From Cristatella mucedo (Eukaryota; Bryozoa; Phylactolaemata; Cristatellidae), in the NCBI GenBank assembly GCA_009760855.2, contig WPIO01000092.1, positions 1,112,501 to 1,176,500 of the forward strand: 64,000 nucleotides of DNA, written 5' to 3'. This document shows, piece after piece, positions 22,501 to 34,009 of this stretch. The notes beneath the pieces were generated by a model. That model saw only the letters and a program-made list of their open reading frames with translations, was not told where the DNA came from and ran no database searches. Within the stretch, counting starts at the first letter, position 1. Each line of letters begins with the position of its first letter. Made by a program: the position numbers and the translations under genes.

Positions 22501-23920
22501 CATCCGCTAATGAGGTATATATAACGGACACTAATGTTATTGCTGGTGCATTCTTTTATTTTACAGACTCATGGACTAGCTTTCTGTCAGCAGCATTAGA
22601 AGTCATACAAAAAATGCTCTCGTTTCCCCATATTCTGTAGCCATTGTCTTGATGACTTAAATTTGGTCCTCTGTGCTCACACTACAAGCGGTGGCTACCA
22701 CAGGAACGGTTATTATAAGGAAATAAAGTTTTATGCTATTCAGTTTCATGTGCCTAACTCTGTCTCTAAAAAAGTCGTCGCATTCAAAATCAACGCTCTC
22801 TGTCAGAATTCTCACGGTACAAAATTCGTGCAACTATTACAGCGTATGAGTTTGCTGTGTATTTGGAAGAGAAAAGCGAGTATATCAGCGTTCGCAGTTT
22901 AATCAGCTAGCTTCTCTCATTAAAAATACTTTGCATTGGAACTGGAATGCTCGCATAGGTGTCTGGAAAGGATTTTCTACTGTGTCATTAATGGTCAATA
23001 TGTCTAAGAAAAAGGGTCATGAAAAATGATTTTAAGCAGCCTGTGCCAGAAATCACTCTTAGATGCCAAAAGGAGGCGAGAATTTTGGGAGTTGCAGTTA
23101 AACGCAGAATTCGCCGAAGGACGCAGATGCCTTGAGAACTCTTTCAAGATCTTGGTCTCTCTGCAGAGGAGGAGATTTCAAGAATAACGAAGGACAGCGA
23201 AGACATAGATCTCCGAGAAGAAATTACAACTAGATTTTCCCGGCTAACAGATCTTGATTCCAAATCTGGTTTCCTGTTGGAAGTAGAGAAGCTTTTGAAG
23301 ACACTAGACCAGGCCAAACTTCATCAGCAATTGTTAGATCTTAGAGGTTTCTATTGTTCAGACTTTGACGGAACAGAAGTGCACAACAAAATATGTGACT
23401 TTCAAATGCTTCTTGCCACATGTCACGACTCGGCACTAAAGACACCACTGAAACTCGTGTCTTTCATTGTCAGTTATGGAGAAGATGTGTTTCCTAATTT
23501 GAGAATTGCCTTCCAATTTGTCCTTACCATAGCTGTCTCAGTTGCCAGTTGGGAACGTTCATTTAGCAAGCTGAAAATAATCCTTTCGCATCTGATAGAA
23601 TGGGATAAGATCGACTATCCGATTTGGGTTTAATAAGCATAGATAGAGAAACAGTGGAAATATTGACTTCACACTGTAATCGACCAGTTTGCCAGGTTCA
23701 AGGTAAAAATAACTAACCTAAGTTAAAGCTGTGACTGCTACCCTGTACCTGTATAACAGTTAATACACCTGTTCAACTCGATATGGCTGCAATCTTGTGT
23801 TTCGTGCATTTCTTCTCTCTGTGGTGGAACTATATTGCAGCAACATTTGACAAGGGGTAGGGGGCGCCGTTTGTAGTTGTGTCCCCTGGCGCCGAAAGGT
23901 CTCGCAGGCGCCGCTGTTGC
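22500..23920 (+). pseudogene. Degenerate hAT transposon, transposase C-terminus readable
   Basis: 23277-23633 encodes the hAT dimerisation region: ...FPNLRIAFQFVLTIAVSVASWERSFSKLKII, the family's 'SVASCERSFSKLK' block. After a frameshift near 23606 the frame continues DRLSDLGLISIDRE, also typical. Upstream fragments (DLNLVLCAHT near 22655) are consistent with the middle of such transposases but broken by stops. The element appears to end near 23860-23920 with 'gggggcgccg...cccctggcgcc', the GC-rich end often seen in this hAT group. Inactive. Confidence 0.7.
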
Positions 23921-23929
23921 TTAGATGAA

Positions 23930-24060
23930 GTATGTTGACTACTAAACTCGTACTGGAAGCCGCTCAGGCTACGAGCATGCTGCTGAACAATTTTCTGCTC
24001 AACACTCACTTAGTCTTTGTGACTTTTTGGAGGTACAGACGGAGAGACATTACACTTTGA
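23930..24060 (+). repeat. LINE-B 3' tail
   Basis: 'gaagccgctcaggctacgag' followed by 'ggaggtacagacggagagac' and 'attacacttt' matches the terminal ~130 bases of LINE-B. Confidence 0.5.
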
Positions 24061-25020
24061 CGTGCAAATGTATACGGTTAAGCTACTAAAGATCCTTCAA
24101 TGTGTCCAACAGTTGCTTGATGTGGACTCACTTCCGTGCTCTTCTTCACCGTGGTTTCATCGCCATAGTCTCATAGCCAGCATTTAAGTACTCGACAAGA
24201 AACCAGCAAGAAAAGGATCAATAACCCACGGGGTGATCGTGGTCGTGATACAGTTTGTCTCTTAAGGACTCTCTGGAAACAAAACACTTTGTTTTGGCCT
24301 CTATGTTATAAGCTTGAAAGTTTCTAAAAGAAATAGCAAGAACGTCACCTGTTGATTTTAGGTTTTTTTCTAAAGCTCAGATTCAAACGAACCAAATTAA
24401 AGGAGCAGGTTGTAGCAAAGCCCAAGGAATGAGTCAGATAAAAGATTTGGAGCGAGAGAGTGAGCGAATCAAAAAGTGAATTGCATAATCCTAAAATAAA
24501 CGCACTGCTTCATAAGAAGCCGGTAAACTGCAAGGATCGTATCGTATTAAGCTATCGAAGAGAAGTAGTATATTGTGGACGTTAAATGAGGTAAAGTAAA
24601 AGGACCAGTAAAAGTCGGCTGATTCGATCACTTTATGCATATGCAGGGTAACAAGAACATCGGTGGCTACGTCGATGACGAGGTCTGCAACTCCACATCC
24701 CAGCTGCCTCCCCCCCCCCCGTGCATTAGGAAATGACGCTGTTCGAACCGTCTTTAGCCGAGATTCGAGCGAACATGGCTGAACGACGCGTGCAGTTCTT
24801 CGCGACACAGCGACATGGGCATGCCACCGAGAACGAGCGATGAGAATCTTTTCTTTCCCGTTGTATTTGTCGGGGAGCGAGCGTCGTTCAAGTTGGAAGT
24901 GAACCGCCGCCCTAATTTGAGCGTCGAGGTGCTGCTGAGAGGCAAGCGACAGAAGTGGGATTGCATGAAGGAGCTAATGGAATTTCTCAATTTCAAGTTT
25001 ACAAATAAAGAGTGCCCAAC
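24061..25020. other. Unassigned DNA with one GC-richer open frame (24815-25036, +)
   Basis: The plus frame ...ENLFFPVVFVGERASFKLEVN... and GKRQKWDCMKELMEFLNFK is open from about 24770 and looks coding-like, but no family is recognised. The opposite strand is open too, so this is only a candidate exon. Confidence 0.25.
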
Positions 25021-25021
25021 T

Positions 25022-25140
25022 GTCGCCGGGTCTTAACTCAGGGGTTAGATCTTTACGATTCGGATCGTGGGTTCGAATCCTTCAGGGTAAGATACTTACT
25101 TTATAACCTACTGCAGCCTACGGCAGTGACTTTTCGCCGC
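25022..25140 (+). repeat. Diverged SINE-A fragment
   Basis: 'cggatcgtgggttcgaatcc' (box B) followed by '...actgcagcctacggcagtga' resembles the SINE-A head and body junction. Confidence 0.45.
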
Positions 25141-25985
25141 TAAATGAATGCCTCGCTGCTGAATTGGCTATCCGCTTTCTTAAAGCCGTCTAGTTGCATG
25201 CTTGTGCTTCGCGCGGGAGGTGCGTATTTTCCAAACGGAGCCGCTAACCGCATTCGCTGGCGGGTGGTTTCGAACGCATCACGGCCGGTTTCATTAACTG
25301 CGATCGACTACTACACGGGCGGTGTCGATTGATTCGCACAGCAAAGAGCCAGCCGATGACCAAAACCGACAGTTTATTATGCGACGCACGGAGCAGGGCT
25401 CAGCACGGCTCCCTGCGCCCCCTTCTCACACTCGAATCTTCTCGACTCGACTGCCTTGTGCACTGGCCGACCCCGATGGTGAATCCACCATCTGTTCACC
25501 TGCGGGTTACCAGCCTGTATCCGCGCCTCATTAGAGGCAGACCACAGCTATGCCCAGGCCCCTCTTGATGACGCTCCCAACAGCTGTTTAAGAAAGGAGC
25601 GGTACCGGCCTGCATATAATCAAACCACAGACTGATTTAGCTACGCAAGCTTCGACGGCTGGGTGGGTTGGCCGCTTTCACGCCGGAGACCTCCATAGAT
25701 ATTACACGGACTCAGAACCGCTTTCACAGTAATTCATCATTCGATGCGCTCCCATTCTAATGTCAAAGTGCTCCAACGAAGATTACAAACTTATAGGGCA
25801 TTATACAGCATGGTTTTATTAGCTCAAGGCCGGTCTTGCTGTTGGCCAGCTCATTGAAGCGGCGTCGCGGAACAATCGAGAAACGTCAGGTACCGAGAAC
25901 GCGAAAATGCCATCTGAGTAGGTGAGTCACGGCAGCAAGCTGTCTCCATGTAGTTCCATCCGAAAACCGCTAAATACTCGCCATA
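25141..25985. other. GC-rich unassigned DNA
   Basis: Several short frames, none recognised. On the minus strand 'gcataataaactgtcgg' at about 25370-25385 resembles an LTR polyadenylation region, but no second LTR or primer-binding site was found. Confidence 0.25.
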
Positions 25986-25988
25986 AGT

Positions 25989-25989
<1 letters not shown>

Positions 25990-26024
<35 letters not shown>

Positions 26025-26040
26025 TTTATATATATATATA

Positions 26041-26107
<67 letters not shown>

Positions 26108-26243
26108 TATAGTATATATATATATATATACTTTATATATATATATATATATACTTTATATATATATATATATATATACTTCATATATATACTTTATATA
26201 TATATATATATATAAAGTATATATATATATATATATAAAGTAT
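25990..26243. repeat. Long AT palindrome of (TA)n with 'actttata' interruptions
   Basis: The left part carries 'tatactttatata', the right part its complement 'tatataaagtata', so the ~250 bases form a large imperfect inverted repeat able to make a cruciform. Confidence 0.8.
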
Positions 26244-26860
26244 GCGACGTGCACTTGAAGCGATCGAAGTTACCTGTCGGTTTATCTCGGCAGCCGAAAG
26301 ACGCTGGCAAGCGCCGTCGCATCCCGCTGAACTGAACATACCGGAAGCTATACCCGAAGCTCTGCAGGCTGGTATTCTTGGCTCGAAGAACCGCGGGCAC
26401 AGAAACGGCCGCGAGCGCCGCGACATTTGAGGCACGCGGCAGCCGCCTCACACAATGCTGCCCAATCGGCTTTAAAACGCGCGTCCGCGGTAAACCGCCT
26501 CGCGGACGTGCGCCCCGCGGCTCCTCCGCCCGGGCGTCAGAACGCCGACCTCGATCTGGAGAGGTCTCTCTCTCTCTCTTTTTCAAAAAGACGAGCGAAC
26601 CACCAGAGTCGTGCAGAGCGAGCCTCTGACACGCCCGTTCGGTAGTAGCGCGCTCATTATCTACGAGCGCACCGCGTGAACCTGACGCTACGTCGGTCGA
26701 TTTTATCTCGCCACGCAGCCATTGACGCGCATCTCAAGCGTTGAGCAGTGCAGTGACCGTACGCATGCAGCAGCCCGGTGCAGCAGCTTCTCTCCGTTTC
26801 TCCTTGAGAACTCGCCGCTAAGGTCGTGGATTAATGTTGACGGTAAAATAATGATAACGA
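26244..26860. other. CpG-dense GC-rich island, no gene recognised
   Basis: High GC and many CpG ('ggtaaaccgcctcgcggacg', 'cgccccgcggctcctccgcc'). Long overlapping frames on both strands (130 codons on the minus) are a by-product of base composition. It could be a promoter island of a gene not recognised here. Confidence 0.35.
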
Positions 26861-26969
26861 AATGATACGACCTCGCGCCTGCTAGTTAAATTCATATGGA
26901 GATGCACGCAGCCATGTATACCGTGACCCAGTTTGCAGCGACAAGTGAGAGCGAATGCCGTTAATAATA

Positions 26970-27075
26970 GTGATATTAGTAATAATAACACGCTTGATTA
27001 AGCGCCCTCAGAGATCTCCATGTATTTCTAGGCACTTTAAATTTGCTGCAAAGGAAACACGATCGGATGACATCT
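26970..27075 (-). repeat. LINE-A 3' UTR, antisense
   Basis: (AAT)n, 'cgcttgattaagcgccctcagagatc', 'ctaggcactttaaatttgctgcaaag'. Confidence 0.65.
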
Positions 27076-27418
27076 GAATCTCTGCCCATTGACAAATGAA
27101 TAGATTATGAAAACTTGGTAACTCCAAATTGTTGTTTGATGCTGCAGGTATTTTTTCCACAGGCGACACCAACGAATGCTTACAGTAAATTTAATATCAA
27201 TACTTTCATTCCCTCAGACACATTCGATCTATGAGCATCCTACTCCCACTCTGACATTCCCACTCAGCCCAGCCCTCCAGCACACAGGTTCGGTGCTTGG
27301 TTTTGCAGTCCTACATACATAAGTCATTTGTTAACAAGGCCAGGTATTACATTAATACGAAAAATTGCATTAAACAAGACGCAGCCACAAGTCAAATTTA
27401 GCTAGTAAATGTATTTCT
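27076..27418. other. Downstream flank of Bcl-2-like gene 1
   Basis: About 340 bases, AT-rich; it should include the 3' UTR of the minus-strand Bcl-2 gene. No canonical AATAAA was seen in the first 100 bases after its stop. Confidence 0.4.
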
Positions 27419-29552
27419 TTATCTTAAAATATACCTTGATACTACTGCCACTGCAATAGCACACATCAAACCAAATCCGATCACCTCTGCAATACGGCTA
27501 GGGAAGAAGTCATCCCAAAACATTTGATCTTCACAATACTCCATAAAGTCGCCCTAAAAATAATTCAACATGCAAATAATTAGTGTGCCATTTACTACAT
27601 CACAACATACAAATAATTAGTGTGCCATTTACTACATCACTCATAAATCCCATAAATTAAAATATCAAAGATATTTAGAGAAATCCTATTTAGTGAATCT
27701 ATTTATTTTGCCATTTTATTTGTGGGCACATGAAGGAAACTTATCGCGATAGGTTAAGCATTATTCAGTGAATCGTGAGTACAAAATAAAGGTTTATTAT
27801 CCAGCATTATTAACGGAAAAGATCGCTTATAAGCTTATGATAATAACTGCGAATATCCCTATTTATTAATTGCTTATCAATCATGATATTACTCACCATT
27901 CAATCACGGTTTCCTTTTGCAGCCAACTTAAAGCGCCTACAAAGAGATTGAGTTCTCCGAGGGGGCTTTATCAAGTGCATTACTATTACTATTATTGTTA
28001 TACTGGGGAGAAGCATCACAGAGGATAATTCTATTACGCCCTGGCCCTTTTAATCTAGCAGCAGTTTCAGGCAATTTCTATAACGATAACTTACTTGACT
28101 GATCTAGAACGGCTATCGGTCCGGCAGACAAAGTAGTGAAATGGTTTCAATCGCACGGGAAGCAGCCGCCTGCACGTAAATTCCGACTTCAATGCTCAAG
28201 TGGCTGATCAACTCTCCTAACCAGCTTCCTATGATGCTGCTGCTAGTGTAGTTGATGATTGTGTTTTAAGTCATCAAAAGATAAAGCGCATGTTCAACAT
28301 TCAATGAGCTGGATGAAGAGCTCGGAAATATTTTACTAATGTAATTTATCACCCTCTGTAACTTCACAAAGCCCCAAAGACTGTGTGGGTGTTACGCAGG
28401 AGAATTTCGTTTAGCCCACTCACAGCCTAAGCGGCCCTGGAAAAGCGGAAAAAGAGGCCCTGGCATTTTAAGCTTCCAAGAGTAGTCTCGAAAGAATTAT
28501 TTTCAAATTTACTAGATCTTTATTAGATCCTGAATCTTAAAAATGCGTTCAAGCCTGTTCTTAACACGGCGCGTCTTTTTGAAGTGTTTCGCTTAAGTGA
28601 AAAGAGTCAACGACTCTGTACACGGACAGAATGTAAGGGAGCATGCTTGTTAGCAGCACTCCTAAGTGTCATGTTCACCGCATCAGTAAGGGCACCAAAG
28701 CCCTTGACCTTGTCTGAGTGGTGAGCCGTGATGGCGCACTAGGTAAGGCGGTTGCTTTCACGACCTCGGCCCCGAGGTCGCGGGTTCGATTCCTGCGGTG
28801 GGCGATTCTTTATCGCCACTGCAAGCGGTGGTGATAGCCGTAAAGGCTCTTTTGTCGCTATACAAAAAGAGGCTGTTTAATCAGCTAGGATTTATTTATT
28901 TAGTGCAGATCAAGAAGCTTCAATCATCAATGAATACAGCTAGTATTATTGTGCAGTAACTATCGGCTTTCCATTTGAAATTCAGACTCACTTGAGCCAA
29001 TATTGGAGTACGCATATGATACTTATCCTCCTGAAAGATTGTACTGAAACGGAACGTAAATTCTCAAGACAAATCGGATAAATTAATGTCTCTGGCGCCA
29101 AACTCGCTAACAGCCAAACTCACCCAGCCGTTGGGGCTTTGATTGTAAAGGCTTTTGAGTCTTCCATTGTTGACGAGAACCTCCGTTAGTGCATCTACGA
29201 AACTGTCCTCGAGCGAAGGCGACCGCTCCTTATAGACATCGAGCACCTCTCTCAAGAAGCTGAAGCAAGCAGCCAGCCTGCCCCATGAAGCGTAATCCTT
29301 TAAGAAATGATTCTCTATGAAATTCTGTAGCTGCCTTTGCCAAGTCTCTTCAAGCAGTTGCAGCGCAGCAGCACCGAGACGCAGATTAAAGCGGTTCGCT
29401 CCTAGCTTCGCCGACATTCGTCGTCGAGCGTGCACTACTGGGAAGGCAGATTCGCATGGCTTGTTCCTGGACTGTGCGACAACATCGCGAAGGATTTCAC
29501 GAATAGTTGCAGACAACTGGTAGGTCCTTGTCGACGCCTCTGTGGACATCAT
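27419..29552 (-). CDS. Bcl-2 family protein 1, two exons (29124..29552, 27419..27553), tail-anchored
   Basis: Predicted 187 aa. Exon 1 holds a BH3-like stretch RMSAKLGANRF (about 45-55), then BH1 YASWGRLAACFSFLREVL (87-104) with the conserved W-G-R, and ends at ...SPNGW inside BH2 at a GTGAGT donor (29123). Exon 2 follows acceptor 'attatttttag' and completes BH2 as NGW|GDFMEYCED, then a hydrophobic anchor IAEVIGFGLMCAIAVAVVS (164-182) and RYILR. An intron within BH2 is a known ancient trait of Bcl-2 family genes, which supports this model over the single-exon frame stopping at 29064. Expected role: control of mitochondrial outer-membrane permeability, inserted by its tail; pro- or anti-death activity cannot be decided. 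The 1.57-kb intron holds LINE and SINE copies. ATG 29552 is used because the longer frame starts at GTG. Confidence 0.82.
27870..28000 (+). repeat. LINE-A 3' end
   Basis: 'accattcaatcacggtttcc', 'aaagcgcctacaaagagattgag', 'ctttatcaagtgcatt' and an (ATT)n tail. Confidence 0.7.
28722..28893 (+). repeat. SINE-A, best-preserved copy
   Basis: Starts 'gtgagccgtgatggcgcact' with box A and has box B 'gggttcgattcc'. The body carries a self-complementary 'cgccactgcaagcggtgg' segment. It ends 'gaggctgtttaatcagctag' then 'gatttatttattta'. Useful as a family reference. Confidence 0.85.
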
Positions 29553-29602
29553 AAGCACACAAAAACGGACTGCTTTCCGCTCAAAAGCTGCACTCAGCAG
29601 GG

Positions 29603-29608
29603 TTTATA
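29603..29608 (-). promoter_or_regulatory. TATA box of Bcl-2-like gene 1
   Basis: On the minus strand 'catataaaccc' lies about 50 bases before ATG 29552, consistent with a start site near 29575 and a short 5' UTR. Confidence 0.4.
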
Positions 29609-29624
29609 TGCATTTCGGTTTATT

Positions 29625-30135
29625 TCGTCATAGGTTATTGCGTCATACTAGGTGCCACAGTTTTTTATATACTAGGAAAGTTACAGGAGTCATTTTTTAT
29701 GGTTTGATCTCAGTAAACATTACACAATTAATCTCGTTGCACTTTCATTCTCAATACTTTAGTAGCTGTGAATGCACCTCACACACGTCACTTTTATTTC
29801 CTCTTATTATACACCATGCACGCTAACACATGTTTGACTGACCGTTGCAGAATCATTCCGAACACCAAAGTTTTCGCCAACATCATGTACGGAAACAGAT
29901 ACAGCTACAACCTGCTTAAAGCTTATTTCTTTGTTGTTTGACAGTAGGGCGTAAGAAAATACGTGCGTACGGACATCTAATCGCTTATCACTTCGGGCGG
30001 CCTGCAGCGGTCAGGTACGCCGGCGGTGGCGTTAGGCATGCCAGCGGTGGCGTTAGGTAACCCGCATGTAACCTGCTTGTTAGTTTTGATCGTGTTAGTT
30101 TCATTCATCAGTTTCAATCCAACATGGTGATGTTA
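29625..30135. other. Upstream flank of Bcl-2-like gene 1; no gene seen
   Basis: About 500 bases, no recognised coding sequence. A short tandem 'gccggcggtggcgttaggca/gccagcggtggcgttaggta' repeat lies at 30017-30060. Confidence 0.45.
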
Positions 30136-31131
30136 ACGATCAACAATCTCCTCAACCGCTCCAATGTTAGCTCCTTACCAAGTGGTCCCTGAGATAATCT
30201 AGTGGATCGCTTCTCTAGCGTCTTTGTCAAGAAAATGGACCAGATCAGGGAGTCCAACTCCAAGACGGCAGCATCCCTCGTGGAATGTTAACCCTTAATT
30301 TTACGTAGCACCTCAATGTCTACATTTAAGCAGGTCACTAGTGACCTAGTCCTGAAGCTCATATCCTAATCAAAGTAGCCAGCTAGTCCTACAGACCCTA
30401 TTCTCACTTAATTACTTCTACGAGGCATTGATCTGCAGCTGCCATGCACAACTTAAGTCATAAATATGTCATTGCTCAGGTTACATCCCAACATCTTTCA
30501 AAAAGGCTGTAGTCAGGCCACTTCTGAAGAAAGCGAGTTTAGACCAAGAGAACTTTTTCAACTTCCGCTCAGTTTCCCTTCTACTGTAACTATCGAAGAC
30601 ACTGGAACGAGTCATCGAACTACCGCTGAACTCATAACTTGAAACTTCAAACCTGGCTAGTAAGTTTCAGTCTATTTTCTGAGCTAATCACTCATTAAAG
30701 ACAGCATTTCCTTTGGGTTAAAACGATCTACTTAGGTGTGCAGACGTAAGTAGAGCTTCTCTACTTGCTTTGGTTCAGTTTTCAGCACCTTTTGATACTC
30801 TCGATAATCTAGTCCTTCTCTAGCCCCTCACATCACGCCTGAGCATAATTGGTATTGCACTGCCATAGTTGGTCTTATCTCAGTGGAAGACTCCAGAGTA
30901 TTTATGTGAATGGACGTAGACCATCAGAGGAACTTCTGAAGTATGGGTTACCTCAGGGCTCTGTGCTTGGTCCCGTTCTTTTCATGGTTTATACTCCCCC
31001 TCTCGCCGATGCGATTGTTAGATACAATCTAGGCTTTCGCTTCTACGCAGATGAGACTCATTTGCACCTTTACTTTAATCCATTACAGCCCTAGAGCTAG
31101 TCAAATTCTCTCAGCTCCCTTGCTACATGTA

Positions 31132-31312
31132 TTAAATAATAAATAAATAAATACTATCTGATTTAACGGCCTCTTTTGTATAGCGACAGAAGAGCCCTTA
31201 AGGCAATCACCACCGCTTGCAGTAGTGATAAAGAATCATCCACCACAGGATTCAAACCCATGACTTCAGGACTGAGGTCGTGAAAAGCAACCGCCTTACC
31301 TGGTGTGGCATC
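31132..31312 (-). repeat. SINE-A inserted in LINE-A, antisense
   Basis: The complement of the family, preceded by 'aataaataaataaa', the complement of the SINE's (TTTA)n tail. 'tgtatt' and 'cgtattg' flank it as a possible target-site duplication. Confidence 0.75.
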
Positions 31313-31698
31313 CTAGCTCTCCCGTATTGATGAAAGTTGAATATGTATGGGAGCACATCTACTTAAATTTAATGATGATAAAACCAACTTACTAGTTATG
31401 GGCAAATCAAGTGGATCGAGAAATTGGAAAGGCTAATGCTCAAAATTAGCTCTTCCAACATATCTCCTTCAGAACTTGCCCGAAATCTAGGCGCCCTGTT
31501 CCAAAATTGACCTTTCATTAGACGACCACATCGGCTCCGCAGCAAATTCCTCTACTTTCGACTCGATAACATTGGTATGATGTGGGCTTGTTTAGACAGG
31601 CATACCACATCAAAATTGGTCCGCTCGTTTGCGACATTCGTCTTGAACTCTGTTACTCACTGCTTGTTGGTCTACCGGCCTGTGCCATCAGGCTCTTG

Positions 31699-31872
31699 TG
31701 AGCCGTGATGGCACACCAGGTAAGGCGGTTGCTTTCACAACCTCGGTCCCGAGGTCGTGAGTTCGATTCCTGCGGTGGGCGATTCTTTATCGCCACTGCA
31801 AGCGGTGGTGATAGCCGTAAAGGCTCTTCTGTCGCTATACAAAAAGAGGCTGTTCAATCAGCTAGGATTCTT
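31699..31872 (+). repeat. SINE-A inserted in LINE-A, sense
   Basis: Starts 'gtgagccgtgatggcacacc' and ends 'ctgttcaatcagctaggatt'. The LINE resumes with 'cttacagctggtgcacaact'. Confidence 0.8.
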
Positions 31873-32819
31873 TTTCTCTTACAGCTGGTGCACAACTCTG
31901 CAGCTACTCTGGTGCCCTGCGGTTTGTCTGTCGTGAGCTTCTCAGCTGCCACTTCTTGCGGACCTGCACTGGCTCCCAGTAAAGCTACGCATCGACTTAA
32001 AAGTTGTGTCACTCCCCTTAGGTCTCTCCATTTTTTATCTCCAGCCGGCCTATCAGATCTGCTCCCCAACGAGGCTGCGCATTGTATCACTGTATCGCTC
32101 GCTTTTGGGAATCTAATCGTTTACCTATACCTCGTAGAATCCTCAAATCCTTTTGAGACAGAACATTTAGTTCGTAAGCTCCCAATTCCTGGCACCCAAT
32201 TCCTACTTGCGTCAAGACATCCCCTTAGTTGACCACATCTAAAAATGCAACTTTTATAACAGCATTAAGTGGATCCATGTGATTTTTTCTTTACGTGCTT
32301 ATGCGTGCTGACACTGTGCATCCTGCAACTAACAATATTTGCATGCGGACCCTGTACACGTCACCCCTAACCATGTTATGCTTGTTGTCTTTGAGGACGC
32401 TACCACAAACCATTCGATTATGCTTCCTATTCAGCAAATTTAAAGTACCTAGAAGGAGATTGAGTTCTCTGAGGGTGCTATATCTAATGTATAATTCTCA
32501 ATAGTATTCTTATTATTGTAGTTACAAATGCAAATTAGCAAAATATCTCATCTTCCCTTTTCTTGACAGCCACCATATCCGTTCTCTCGTTGCACGACCG
32601 TAAACACATCGCAATAGGTTCTATGTAAACGTGGCATCGAGGACGGACAAATGGATCAACAAGCAGGCCAACTAATGAACTTAACTTCAGCTGAGATTGA
32701 GCACAAGCAAGGACAAGCGTAACGTAAAATTCTTCTAATTCTTGCAATAGCTGATCAATTTGACTTGCGAAAAAAATTTTCCGTCAGCATGTTTTACCAA
32801 AAAGAGAGAGAAAGAGTCA

Positions 32820-33143
<324 letters not shown>

Positions 33144-33629
33144 CTAGACACGCGAGCGCTTTCGTTTGGATTGGGTTGAATATTGTCGGGCAGGGAGCCT
33201 ACAGGACGCAGCTTGTCGCTTTCCAGATGGAAGAAACCGTCTCTTCTTTGCATTAGCGAATCAACTACCGGGGAATTGACTTCCGGGATTGGCTTAAAAG
33301 TAAAAGCATTTTTTACAAAGACGCTGAAGAGCCCTTCTTATTTTGTTTTCCTATTTTATTGATAATATAAGTGAATGCCACGAATTTACCTGACGGAAGA
33401 AATGAAAGCGGAATGTTGACGCAGCTGCCATTGCGGCACGCAATCGTTTAAGATTACATTGCTGCAAGCACATTTCTTATACTCTTTGGTTGGGCCTCAG
33501 TTTGCGACTTTATCTAATACGATCGAGTTTCGGTAGCCTGTTGCAGTAAGTAAACACCTACTTATTTATAAACGGTGTAATTGCACTGGCTAGCGCTTAG
33601 ACTTTGAGCGGACAATATATAACTCTCCT

Positions 33630-33690
33630 TTTAAACACTTACTCAGTCGTCGTGGACTTGTGGAATTACAGACGGAGACACACTTCATTG
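33630..33690 (+). repeat. LINE-B tail
   Basis: 'gtggacttgtggaattacag' followed by 'acggagacacacttcattgc' matches the LINE-B end. Confidence 0.4.
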
Positions 33691-34009
33691 CATTCGCACT
33701 GCACATACCACACATACCTCATACCGCGAACCGCACATATCACATACCACAAAGATAGCCAGCATTGAGTGGCGGATACTGAAGCTAAGCGTTGCCAGTA
33801 ACGCCGTTCGTTATCGTTCAACGAGTGAAAGTTGCTAGGAGCAGGGCATATTTGCTTTAGGTGACTGATAAATCGGAGTGATTATACCACGGTCCATCAG
33901 CTAGTTTTCCCGCTCGGCTTGAGACGATCTCGATCCTCAATATTCTTTTGAACCGGACTCAATAAATAGCACGCCAGACATGCTTAAGGTAAATTCGCCA
34001 CCCACAGCC

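Larger units (their letters stand above)
27554..29123 (-). other. BH2 intron of Bcl-2-like gene 1
   Basis: Contains a sense LINE-A tail (27870-28000), an antisense LINE-B tail (28365-28450) and a complete SINE-A (28722-28893). 28005-28360 and 28895-29060 show nothing recognised. Confidence 0.65.
30140..32510 (+). repeat. LINE-A copy with two SINE-A insertions
   Basis: LINE pieces at 30140-31131, 31313-31698 and 31873-32510 are collinear: linker, RT with 'tatgggttacctcagggctctgtg', 'ttctacgcagatgagactca' (YADE), C-terminus, hairpin and tail. An antisense SINE-A (31132-31312) and a sense SINE-A (31699-31872) interrupt it. Many stops; inactive. Confidence 0.8.

Noticed and set aside
24815..25036. 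A confident protein-coding exon
   Set aside because: The frame is open and looks protein-like, but the other strand is open as well, no family is recognised and splice sites are not convincing; kept only as a candidate.
25330..25600. Solo LTR on the minus strand
   Set aside because: Only a polyadenylation-like 'aataaa' and a TG start were seen; no matching second copy, CA end or target duplication could be shown.
29064..29123. C-terminal VSLAVSEFGARDINLSDLS of the unspliced Bcl-2 ORF as real protein end
   Set aside because: A GTGAGT donor follows the BH2 Trp and a spliced exon restores BH2 and adds the anchor.
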